From contig VGVV01000001.1 in NCBI GenBank assembly GCA_016873895.1, forward strand, positions 144,776-208,775: a DNA stretch of 64,000 nt. Direction: 5' to 3'. A program made the position numbers and the translations under genes. The stretch's first letter is position 1. Every line of letters starts with the position of its first letter. This document shows, piece after piece, positions 54,638 through 63,600 of this stretch. The notes under the pieces are model-generated. The model did no database searches. It saw only the letters and a list, made by a program, of their open reading frames with translations, and had not been told where the DNA came from. This DNA comes from Ignavibacteria bacterium. GTDB taxonomy: Bacteria; Bacteroidota; Ignavibacteria; Kapaibacteriales; Kapaibacteriaceae.

Positions 54638-55345
54638 CTATTGTGTGCGCAGCACCACTATCCAGTCCATGAGGGAAAAGCCGCCTAAGATGAGCCTGGA
54701 AACCAACCACAGTATGGCCCCTACGACGATGCCATACCTCCAGTTAAGACTATTCCAGCTGGCCAGCCCAACACAGGCAGCCATAAGCTGCCAAAGCGAG
54801 GCCACACTGAAGGTCTGCAGCCACACAAACCACATCGGATGTATCTGTGGATCGACAAACACCCCAGCGTGGAATCCAGCGCGCATGGTCCCCAGCATGA
54901 GGTGTACCATGGTAGCTACGATAATGCCAAATACGTCAATCAGTGCCGTGGCAGATATTGCTGCTAGAGATTCGAGGTAGCGGACCTTGACGTTTGTTGT
55001 AAATCTGAACAACGTCATCGCTAGGGCCGCTAAGGCTACGTATGGGATTATCGTCTTTTGCAACGCCTCGCCCAATGCCTGGGTAAATACGCGCTGAGGC
55101 AGCGAAAGGTCTACTTGAGGTACCTCAGTGACTCTTTGTGTAGTTGTGGACGAGATAAGCCTAGCAGACTCTGCGGCAAGCTGCGAGTTACCCTGCTGCA
55201 GGTCTACCGACCAAACAGTTGTGATGGCAACCAGAAAAACGGCTATGGCAAACACTGCCATAGCCGCTTCGATCGTTACATTCTCAATGCGTTGCGGTGC
55301 AACTACACCATCTCGGAGGGCTGCAAATGCCTTAACAACACGCAT
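54638..55345 (-). CDS. Yip1-like multi-pass membrane protein
   Basis: 235-residue protein with five likely TM segments (about 27-47, 98-118, 125-147, 172-190 and 203-225). The arrangement, with a charged N-terminus and a hydrophilic loop of about 45 residues after TM1, resembles bacterial YIP1-domain proteins of unknown function. No catalytic motif is seen. It lies 10 bases downstream of the M16 gene, so it is in the lnt-M16 operon. It might also be classed simply as a hypothetical membrane protein. Confidence 0.55.
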   Translation of the reverse strand: MRVVKAFAALRDGVVAPQRIENVTIEAAMAVFAIAVFLVAITTVWSVDLQQGNSQLAAESARLISSTTTQRVTEVPQVDLSLPQRVFTQALGEALQKTIIPYVALAALAMTLFRFTTNVKVRYLESLAAISATALIDVFGIIVATMVHLMLGTMRAGFHAGVFVDPQIHPMWFVWLQTFSVASLWQLMAACVGLASWNSLNWRYGIVVGAILWLVSRLILGGFSLMDWIVVLRTQ

Positions 55346-55355
55346 CGTATCTACT

Positions 55356-57548
55356 TTACTTCTTTGTTGGTTCGAATGTCGATGGATCTAGGGGCTGGTT
55401 AACTGTGTAGACAACATTTCGCTCCATCGAGAGTATATTGTTTTGAACCTGAACACGCTTAGGCAGTTTCACTCCGCCTACGTCGGCATATTCACTGAAT
55501 TTTTCAATCGTGGTTACAGTGCCCTGCGGACCCGCCTCATCTTTTTCGTGGCGAACAACCAAAAATGTTATTCCATCAACGAAGTAACGCTCGGTGGTCC
55601 CGGCTGGGCTTAACGCCTCGATTGTAATGAGGCCATCACGCTTGCCGAGCACCTTGCACACGTATCCATCAGCTACAAGTGATGAAAAAGGGAACATTCG
55701 CGCCTCGAGAAGCAGCTGCTTGAGTTCGTCGGCTGGAGCTTCGCCTGCATCTCCATTCATCAGCGACGACCATGCATTTGTGCCATTTACCCATTGTGCC
55801 TGCTGCATCATGCCTAAGTCTAGGGTGGCATACTCCTTGTTTGGAGCCATGTTTACGCGAGTAAAAGAACCCTGATACTCTTTTCCCTGCATGATGAGTG
55901 TTACCGTGCCTGAAGCATGAAGTGTACGCACTGTATCGATCCCTGTAGCCCCACCTACAGCATCGCTGTACATGCCAATCAGCTGCTCGATGGTATACGG
56001 TACCGGTTCGTACGGACTTTCTGTTACAGGCTCTAAGTCAAGCGTGTATTCTTTGATAACACCAAACTGCTCAAGCTTTTCACGAACACTTGGATTGCCA
56101 ACAACAACAAGGCGCAATTTGAACATCTCGAGATACCCTGATGCCGCTGCCTGAATGTCTCCCGAAGACAATGCCTCGATACGATCTGTATAGCTCTTTG
56201 CATCTTCGATCGAAACATCGTTGATCCAAGAGTTCAGAAGGATGGATGCTACCGTGGATGATCGCTCAAAGGCTATGCGGTACTGTCCAGCTTCCAAAGC
56301 TATGCGTCGTGCAATGGCATCGTCTTCTGGACCCTCACCGGCAAGCTTGCGAATCTCTCGCAGCATCACAACGATTGCCGAGTCTGTTACAGAGGTACGC
56401 ACCTCGGCTCCAGCTGCTATGCGGTTGTATCGACGTCCACGTGTAAGCAACGAGAACGGCGAGTAGGTATACGAATACGTTTCGCGCAGTGTATTAAAGA
56501 GCAAGCTTCCAAACCCCGAGCCAAGATGGCTTGCCATGATTTGGGTTGCGTTAAAGTCTGGAGAGCTAACTGCCGGACCTGCCGCACAAACTATAACCGC
56601 GCTCTGCACGGCCCCCTTACGCGGAACGAAATACACACCTGCTGGCTCAGTGCTCATACCCGACATTGATACTTCGGGCCGCGTTCCCCGCTGCCAAGAG
56701 CCGAGATACTTGTTCATCAGCTCACGAGCCTCGCGAACTGAGATGTCTCCAACGATTGCTATGGCAGCCGAGTTGGGCCGGATGTAGTTATCATGAAACG
56801 CTACAACATCCTCTCGGGCGATGGCCTTGATTGACTTTTCCGATGAGCGACGCGCCAATGGGTTATCCATGCCATAGATTACCTTTCGTGAAAGTGCCTG
56901 AGCAATCTCAACTGGACGCGATCTGCGCGATGCAACACTGGCAACGTATTGTTGCTTGAGCTTGGCAAGCTCCTGCTCGTCGAAGATTGGCTCGCGCAAC
57001 TCCTCGCTCAGGATACCCATAACAACCGACAGATGGCGGGTAAGTGCTGATGCAGAGATCGTCATGGACTCGCCAGTAGACGACACACTAATGCCAGCTC
57101 CAACACCATCGAGGGTCTTAGCAATCTCTAATGCCGAACGCTTCTTGGTGCCCTTCGAAAGCATGTCTCCGGCAACAGCAGCTGTGCCCTCCCTGCCCAC
57201 GGGATCATAAGCTTCTCCACCATGCAGCACCATCGAGACTGTAACCATAGGCTGTTCACGATTCTCGATCACATAGACTTTAAGTCCGTTTGAGAGCGTA
57301 AACTCTTCATAGTTCGGAAATACAAACGATGTGCCGGGAAGGGCACTGGGCCGTACATCAAGGTTCGGTTTATCTGTTCCTGTGGCAGACTGATTGGCCG
57401 TGCCTGTTGCTTGCTGTGGTGCGGGCTGAACAGCCTCGACCTTTTTACCGCGTCGTTTAGAAGTAGTTGTCTTCTTCTTCTTTGTTTGCGATTGTGCCGA
57501 CACTACAATCGAAAGCATCAGCACGATCGTCAGAATGTGCTTCATCAT
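55356..57548 (-). CDS. M16 peptidase-like subunit without the zinc motif, with C-terminal extension
   Basis: 730-residue exported protein with a signal peptide (MMKHILTIVLMLSIVVSAQS). The two M16 half-domains are recognisable (GLKVYVIENREQPMVTVSMV, about 88-107; then EELREPIFDEQELAKLKQQY). The HxxEH zinc motif is replaced by GTAAVAGDML, so it should be catalytically inert. About 220 extra residues follow from about 515 (TIEQLIGMYSDAVGGATGID to PTKK), resembling a LolA/lipoprotein-localisation-like beta fold. It lies 5 bases after the active M16 gene. The pair probably forms an active/inactive heterodimer, as in other M16B enzymes. Confidence 0.85.
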   Translation of the reverse strand: MMKHILTIVLMLSIVVSAQSQTKKKKTTTSKRRGKKVEAVQPAPQQATGTANQSATGTDKPNLDVRPSALPGTSFVFPNYEEFTLSNGLKVYVIENREQPMVTVSMVLHGGEAYDPVGREGTAAVAGDMLSKGTKKRSALEIAKTLDGVGAGISVSSTGESMTISASALTRHLSVVMGILSEELREPIFDEQELAKLKQQYVASVASRRSRPVEIAQALSRKVIYGMDNPLARRSSEKSIKAIAREDVVAFHDNYIRPNSAAIAIVGDISVREARELMNKYLGSWQRGTRPEVSMSGMSTEPAGVYFVPRKGAVQSAVIVCAAGPAVSSPDFNATQIMASHLGSGFGSLLFNTLRETYSYTYSPFSLLTRGRRYNRIAAGAEVRTSVTDSAIVVMLREIRKLAGEGPEDDAIARRIALEAGQYRIAFERSSTVASILLNSWINDVSIEDAKSYTDRIEALSSGDIQAAASGYLEMFKLRLVVVGNPSVREKLEQFGVIKEYTLDLEPVTESPYEPVPYTIEQLIGMYSDAVGGATGIDTVRTLHASGTVTLIMQGKEYQGSFTRVNMAPNKEYATLDLGMMQQAQWVNGTNAWSSLMNGDAGEAPADELKQLLLEARMFPFSSLVADGYVCKVLGKRDGLITIEALSPAGTTERYFVDGITFLVVRHEKDEAGPQGTVTTIEKFSEYADVGGVKLPKRVQVQNNILSMERNVVYTVNQPLDPSTFEPTKK

Positions 57549-57553
57549 TGTTC

Positions 57554-58900
57554 TTATCCTTTCGATGGCAAATAGGTGAGAACAATGCGCTGCTTTGTAC
57601 CAAACATGCGTTTGGCAACACGTTGGATATCAGCCTTGGTTACCTTGCTATACTTTACAAGTTCATCATTGATGGCTGAAGTAGATCCATCGAAACGATA
57701 GGCGTTCGATAACGCAAGCGCCTTTTGATACACTCCCATGCGTTGCTCTACAACATTCATCTCGGTGATGTTCTTTGCCTTTTGCAATTCCTCATCAGTA
57801 ACGCCATAAGCGATTACATTCTCAATTTCTGCATCAATGGCTCTTTCAACCTCTGCAGGATCTTTACCCGGTGCAACGATGCCAACACAGAAAGACATGC
57901 CTATGAGCTCTCTTGGGAACAGAGACATGCTTGCTTGTACAGCAACCTGTAGACTGTCTACGAGCGTACGATACATGCGTGATGATTCACCATTGGTCAT
58001 AATCGTGGTAAGCAGGTCTGCCGCATAGGCATCAGGATCTGTCTGGTTCATAGCACGATACGAGATAAACAACGCAGGAAGCTGGGCCTTTGGATCATTG
58101 ATTGTTTCGCGGATTTCTCCATCAAGGGGCTTGAGCTGGCCAACAACCGGACGCTTCGGCTCGGGTGCTTGAGCGTAGCCACCGAAGTAGGCATCAATGG
58201 TCTCTCGGATCATCGCTTCGTCGAAATCTCCACTCACGACAAGAATCGCATTGTTCGGCGTATAGAACTGATTATAAAATGCCGTGAACTCTGCAATTGA
58301 AGCGCTATCGATATGCTGTGCAGACCCAATTGGCGCCCACTCATAGGGTGTGCCCAAGAACAGTGCCCTTTGCGCCTTCTCCAGCCATCCACCATACGGG
58401 GCGTTGTCGTAGCGGTTCTTGCGCTCTTCCTTAACAACACCACGCTGGGTCTCAACGCCGATGCTGTTCACCTGAAGCTTTCGCATACGCTGGGCTTCGA
58501 TCCATAGTCCAAGGCGAACCTGATTTGACGGTAATACGAAATGGTAAACCGTCTGGTCGTTACTGGTGAATGCATTAAGCTCGCCCCCTGCACCATTGAC
58601 CATCTTGTCAATCGTACCGCGCTCGATTTTGTCGGTAGACTCGAACATGAGGTGCTCAAAGAAATGGGCAAACCCTGTGCGAGCCGGGTCCTCATCGCGA
58701 GAGCCAACCTTGTAGTGAACAACCGTTGCAACAACGGGTGCAGAGTGGTCCTCATGGAGGATAACGTGAAGTCCGTTCGGCAAGTCATACTCTTTGAATT
58801 CAAGGGGCTTTTGAGCCCAACTCGATAGTGTACTGCCGATGGACACGGCAAGCAGGACTGCCGCCGAGTAAACCATTCGGGTCATAGGATGTTTTTTCAT
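57554..58900 (-). CDS. M16 family zinc metallopeptidase (active subunit)
   Basis: 448-residue secreted insulinase-like peptidase. The ATG at 58900 gives a signal peptide (MVYSAAVLLAVSIGSTLSSW after a basic start); the longer reading to 58978 lies within lnt. The inverted zinc motif is H79-F-F-E82-H83 in GFAHFFEHLMFEST, and the third ligand lies in GVVKEERKNRYDN about 75 residues later. The second half-domain is also present. It probably cleaves small peptides in the periplasm. Its start overlaps the lnt stop by 4 bases. Confidence 0.93.
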   Translation of the reverse strand: MKKHPMTRMVYSAAVLLAVSIGSTLSSWAQKPLEFKEYDLPNGLHVILHEDHSAPVVATVVHYKVGSRDEDPARTGFAHFFEHLMFESTDKIERGTIDKMVNGAGGELNAFTSNDQTVYHFVLPSNQVRLGLWIEAQRMRKLQVNSIGVETQRGVVKEERKNRYDNAPYGGWLEKAQRALFLGTPYEWAPIGSAQHIDSASIAEFTAFYNQFYTPNNAILVVSGDFDEAMIRETIDAYFGGYAQAPEPKRPVVGQLKPLDGEIRETINDPKAQLPALFISYRAMNQTDPDAYAADLLTTIMTNGESSRMYRTLVDSLQVAVQASMSLFPRELIGMSFCVGIVAPGKDPAEVERAIDAEIENVIAYGVTDEELQKAKNITEMNVVEQRMGVYQKALALSNAYRFDGSTSAINDELVKYSKVTKADIQRVAKRMFGTKQRIVLTYLPSKG

Positions 58901-60549
58901 GATAACGTTGAACGAAAGCTTAGAATACGTTGAATTAGCGGAATTCTTGCAGCTAGGAGGAGAAAAACAACTATCCATGCACTCAGAATTGGCAGGACGT
59001 TGCCATAGCGCACAAACGGCGTGATGATGTTATTTGGCATCACTTCTACAAGGCCCACAGCAGATTGTTCGACAGGCAGCTCAGATACCGATTCTCCAGT
59101 GGCGGCAATGAGTCCTGAGACCCCAGAATTCGCGCAACGAAGAACTGGCTTGCGCGTTTCAATCGCTCGCATACGCGCAATATTGTAATGCTGGCGTGGT
59201 CCAGCTGTTCCATTATACCATGCATCATTTGTAACAACGCATAGTGTGTTGGCACCATTGAGCACGAAATCTCGCGAAACTTCCGGGTAGATTGACTCAA
59301 TACATATGATTGGGCCAACTCGAAGAGTTGTATCAGCGCCTCGCATAACGTACAGTGGATTCCGTGCCTGCCCCTTACCCCATGATGAGATGCCAACCCC
59401 CCATTCTATCCAGCTCATGGCAAACGTTAGCTGATCAGCAAATGGCAAACGCTCGGCAAAGGGTGTCAGCACAGACTTTCGGTGCACCTGTACCAACGCG
59501 GTGTCGGCATTGATAAGATATGCTGCATTAAACACATCGTACTTGACCGTTGGATCTTGTTCTGATTTTCGTGCTGAAGGCGGAGCTTGATCTGATGGGT
59601 ATATCATTCGATCGGCTACACCCGTTAACAGTGCTGCACTGGTGCGCGCCACCCAGGTGCGCAGACCGGTCCATTCTACATCGTGCCGCGAATCCCTAAT
59701 AACAAATGGCAGAGCTGTTTCGCTCCATACAACTAGGTCGGGCTTCTGCGCTGCAGCAATAGCACTGTCTGTAAGGGTGATGTGCACAGCGAGCTGCTGG
59801 CGAGAGTCTGACCATTTGTCCCATGGATTCTCATTTGGCTGCACAAGCATTACGGACTGAACATCTGTAGCTTTTGTTGGCAATGCATAAGGTTGGGCCT
59901 GTTCTTGGCGGATCCCGCCAACGACCGACCATACTCCTATGTAAACAGCATAAACGGCAAGCAGGATATTGCGTGTGCGCTTTGTGCTCACCTGAAAGGA
60001 ATGCGACAGCATCGATGTGATGCTATTGGAGATGCCAATCAGAAAAGACAAACCATACACCCCGACAATATCGGCCACCTGGCCAAGATTGAGATTCCCT
60101 AGCGTGTATCCACTTGTTAGCCAAGGATAGGAAAAGTCTGTCTGTCCGTGAAGCCATTCAAAAGCTGTTAGCACAAACGGGAAGCTCAGCAACAACCAGC
60201 CTGAGCCCATTCGCTTTCGTATAGATGCTAGAGCAACAAACGGAAGCATCAGTAGCAACGGATGTATAAACAATAGCGCAATTCCTGTGGCAAACAGATA
60301 TGGGTCTGTCTGTTGTTGCCAGCTAGCTATCCACCAATTCGACATTGCATGGAATAGTGCAAGACTGATGTACGCATACCAGACTCTGCGATTCCAACCT
60401 ATCTCAGGACTTTCCTCTGTAAAGAGCTTAAGAAGGGGCATGTACGCCACTAGCATGAGTACGCCCGAGCACCATTCGACAAACGAATAGGAGAACCCGA
60501 GTAATAGTCCGGACGTGATTGAAAGCTTTAGTGGCCGTGAAATGGTCAT
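58897..60549 (-). CDS. lnt: Apolipoprotein N-acyltransferase
   Basis: 550-residue inner-membrane enzyme that adds the third acyl chain to lipoproteins. About six hydrophobic helices occupy the first 210 residues. The periplasmic carbon-nitrogen-hydrolase domain follows, with catalytic residues E277 (VVWSETALPF), K358 (VHRKSVLTPFAERLPF) and C416 (IICIESIYPE). A final TM lies near the C-terminus (LPILSAWIVVFLLLAARIPL). The ATG at 60549 is chosen because it is 9 bases from a -7 element; the in-frame start at 60591 lies within a terminator hairpin. Three lipid/lipoprotein genes elsewhere fit an active lipoprotein system. Confidence 0.92.
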   Translation of the reverse strand: MTISRPLKLSITSGLLLGFSYSFVEWCSGVLMLVAYMPLLKLFTEESPEIGWNRRVWYAYISLALFHAMSNWWIASWQQQTDPYLFATGIALLFIHPLLLMLPFVALASIRKRMGSGWLLLSFPFVLTAFEWLHGQTDFSYPWLTSGYTLGNLNLGQVADIVGVYGLSFLIGISNSITSMLSHSFQVSTKRTRNILLAVYAVYIGVWSVVGGIRQEQAQPYALPTKATDVQSVMLVQPNENPWDKWSDSRQQLAVHITLTDSAIAAAQKPDLVVWSETALPFVIRDSRHDVEWTGLRTWVARTSAALLTGVADRMIYPSDQAPPSARKSEQDPTVKYDVFNAAYLINADTALVQVHRKSVLTPFAERLPFADQLTFAMSWIEWGVGISSWGKGQARNPLYVMRGADTTLRVGPIICIESIYPEVSRDFVLNGANTLCVVTNDAWYNGTAGPRQHYNIARMRAIETRKPVLRCANSGVSGLIAATGESVSELPVEQSAVGLVEVMPNNIITPFVRYGNVLPILSAWIVVFLLLAARIPLIQRILSFRSTLS

Positions 60550-60558
60550 ATGTGGGTG

Positions 60559-60566
60559 CAAAACTA
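60559..60566 (-). promoter_or_regulatory. -7 promoter element for lnt
   Basis: Minus-strand TAGTTTTG, in the same word GTAGTTTTGC seen upstream of clpS and the lysA operon. Nine bases separate it from the lnt ATG, so the leader would be very short. A TTTG lies 16 bases upstream inside the neighbouring hairpin loop, closer than the usual 19-20. Confidence 0.6.
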
Positions 60567-60567
60567 C

Positions 60568-60602
60568 AAACGGCTTCCGCGCCAAAGGCACGGAAGCCGT
60601 TT
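60568..60602 (-). terminator. Terminator hairpin after the beta-helix protein gene
   Basis: AAACGGCTTCCG and CGGAAGCCGTTT form a perfect 12-bp stem with an 11-base loop, 24 bases past the stop. On the minus strand the U-tract is short (GTTTGTAGTTTTG) and coincides with the lnt promoter. On the plus strand TTTTGTTTTCT follows, so it could also act that way, though no plus-strand gene ends here. Confidence 0.75.
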
Positions 60603-60625
60603 TGTTTTCTAAGAAATCGAGACTG

Positions 60626-63600
60626 TTACTTTGTTACAGTTACCGTCTTCGATGTTACAACACCATTGCTACGCAGGATCAACGTGTACGACCCTGATGC
60701 AAGCGGAGCTGCATCCAATTCGATCTTGTGTGTGCCTGCAGCAAATGCTGCATTTACAAGTGTTGCTACTTCCTCGCCAGCTGTGTTCACAAGTGTAACG
60801 TATACCTCACCTGCTTGAGCAAGCGCGAACGTAACCGATGCACCGGCAACAACTGGGTTAGGCGTTACATCGCCGAGTGATACACCGTTGTTTTCACCCT
60901 CGATTGTTACTTGTACTTCTTCAGATGAAGAACGTGAACCGTCCTTGTCAACCGCTGTGAGACGATAGACATATGATCCAGCTGCAAGGTTCTCATCTAC
61001 CATTGAGTACTCACGGCGTGATGTCGATGTACCAGCTGCCGCAACCGAACGGATCTTCTGGAAGGAAGAAGCATCTGCGATATCACCAGCCTTAACTGAT
61101 GTGAGAGATGCGCGCTCTATCTCAAAGCGATCAAGATTCTTTTCTGAAGCAGTAGCCCAGAATACGTCTACATTCTTCGAACGTGCCTTTGCGTTGAAGT
61201 CAACAACCTGCACTGGTACAAGACCACCACCGTTTGTTTCGAAGAAGTCGAAGATGCCGCGAACAACGCGCTCTACACCTGTACGCACGCCTGTGCGGCC
61301 AAAGTGACGCCAATCAACACCAAGGTATACAGAGTTTACTGTGATGCCTGCAGTTGCTGTACCAGCAATTGAGTCTGTTGTTGAGCGGTCTGCACGAGGA
61401 TAGCTGTAGGCAACGTTGGTTACACCAGATGTACCTTGATCTGAGAAGATCGTAGCAAGCGCTGGTGTTGGATCTTGGTCGCCAGCAAAGCCTGTACGAA
61501 CTACCATTTCGCTGTTACCGCGCGCAAGTGTACGACCTTCGAGGTAGCGTCCACTGTAGTTTGGTGAGAATGGTGTTCCTGGAGCCTTGAAGTTTGAACG
61601 CAGAACGCGTTGTACAAAGTTGAGGTCCGTTACGATTGATGCTCCATTGTGCTGAGCCGGAAGAGCAGAGCCAGAGATGGCAATGTTCTTCTTACGACCA
61701 GGCTGACCTGAAGCAACATAGTTGCGGATGTCATCACGCTCTGTACGTGAAAGTGGATTCAAGTCATGCGCCCAGAACATCGTTTGATAAGCTGTGTAGT
61801 CTACCGAACGAATAGCCCATGCTGTTCTGTCAAAGATGTCAAAGTCGTAGCGGTCAGATGATGGATCAATGATATATCCAAGATCTCCAAGAGCCTTCTG
61901 CAAACTGTCTGCATTCAAGCGGCTAGCAATATCATTAGCAGTTGGTGTTCCTGTGAGGATATCCATGCTAATGTTCTCACCTGACACAACCATACGGCGT
62001 GTTGACTTGATCATGTAGAAGCGAACATCCTTTGAGAACACGTTGTTAGGATTAAACTCATCAGAAGGAGTTGAAACCTCAATGCGATAGCGTGGAGTTA
62101 CGTTATAGCTCATAGCGCTGAACTGAACTGGCACGTTATAGCCCATCATACCGTAGTATGGCTGTGGTGACCATCCAGGGATACCAAATGTGATATCCTT
62201 AGACTGACCAGATGCAAGAGCTGTACCAACAACGCGATCGATTTCAGGTGTTGTGTTAAATGTAGGCGTTGCACTGTTAGCGTTGTTCGATGCAACTGTT
62301 TCTACGTAGATACGAACGCGTACTTGTGAGTTTGTCGTGGCAAGAGCACCATTGTTGCGAACGCGTGAACGTACGTCAACTGGAGCCTTTGTCATGATGT
62401 ATTCAGCATCGCTTGTTGAACCTGCTGCATCACGATATGCTGCAGGGCTCAGGATGTCGATTACTTCTAGATCACTAACGTAGAGACGACCATCAAATTC
62501 ATCTGCACCAATGTCGTAACCAAGACCTGCTTGACCACGAAGACCGCCTTCGATATCAAGACGTGTACCTGCGAGACGTTCTCCATTGTTGTTCAGGATT
62601 GAACCAACCGGTGGGCGTGGTGTAGTGATAACGCGAAGACGTTGGTTTGGAGCCACGCCTTGGAACTCGTGCTCAGCAACAAAATTGCCATATGGTGAGT
62701 TGATATCCTGTGCTGTCCAGTTGCGCCATTGAGCGATCGTATTAAACTCTCCCTGCGAACCAGCAGAAACAACTTCGCTGGTGTGTGAGATTTCGATAAC
62801 ACGTGCAATACCTGAATTTGGAGCCCAGAATGCATTCTTGTTCGATACAAGAGCCTTAGGAGCTGTATTTGGAAGATACCATGTGTTTACGCGGCCGTTA
62901 CGGAAGATCGTACCTTCATATAGAAGCGCAGATTGAGTAAGCGTTGCTGAATTCGCTGGGCTCATAAGAGCAATAGCGTTGTTCATCACAACTGGTCCAT
63001 CTGAATTCTGCACACCAACAGCAACGATCGCTCCAGAGCCAACAACATTGTCATTAGCAATAACGATGGTGTTGTTAACGATTGAGTCTGCCAGAGTAAA
63101 GTACGTTTTGAGACGCGGCGTAATCAACGCTGCAACTGGATCTGTTGATGTTGCGCGCGCTGTATACGAGTGGATACCAGCAATGTTGCCTGTTGTTGTT
63201 CCACGTGTGAGACCCCACACGGCATTGCTTGTGATGTACGTGTGCTCTGCCTTGCTTGGGAACGAGATTGTCGTAGCCTGCGTACGTGGGCCAAAGCCCT
63301 TATTAACGCCACTAAGCGGCTGGAATTCGTTGCGAGCCTGCTGGATATTGATACCACGTGACCAGTTGCTTGCACGAACACCACTTATCTCGTTGCGCGA
63401 AATAAACAGATTCATGTTGTTGTAGCGTCCTTCACCACCGGCAATGATACCAGCGGCGTCACGGGCAGTAGAGCTTACAGCTGTACCCACATTGTAGATG
63501 CGGTTGCCCTCTATCTTTACGCCGTCTTCATAACCAACGAAGATACCTGCACGGCGCACGTTGAAGATCAAGTTGTTACTGATCTCTGTTCCTGCATTGT

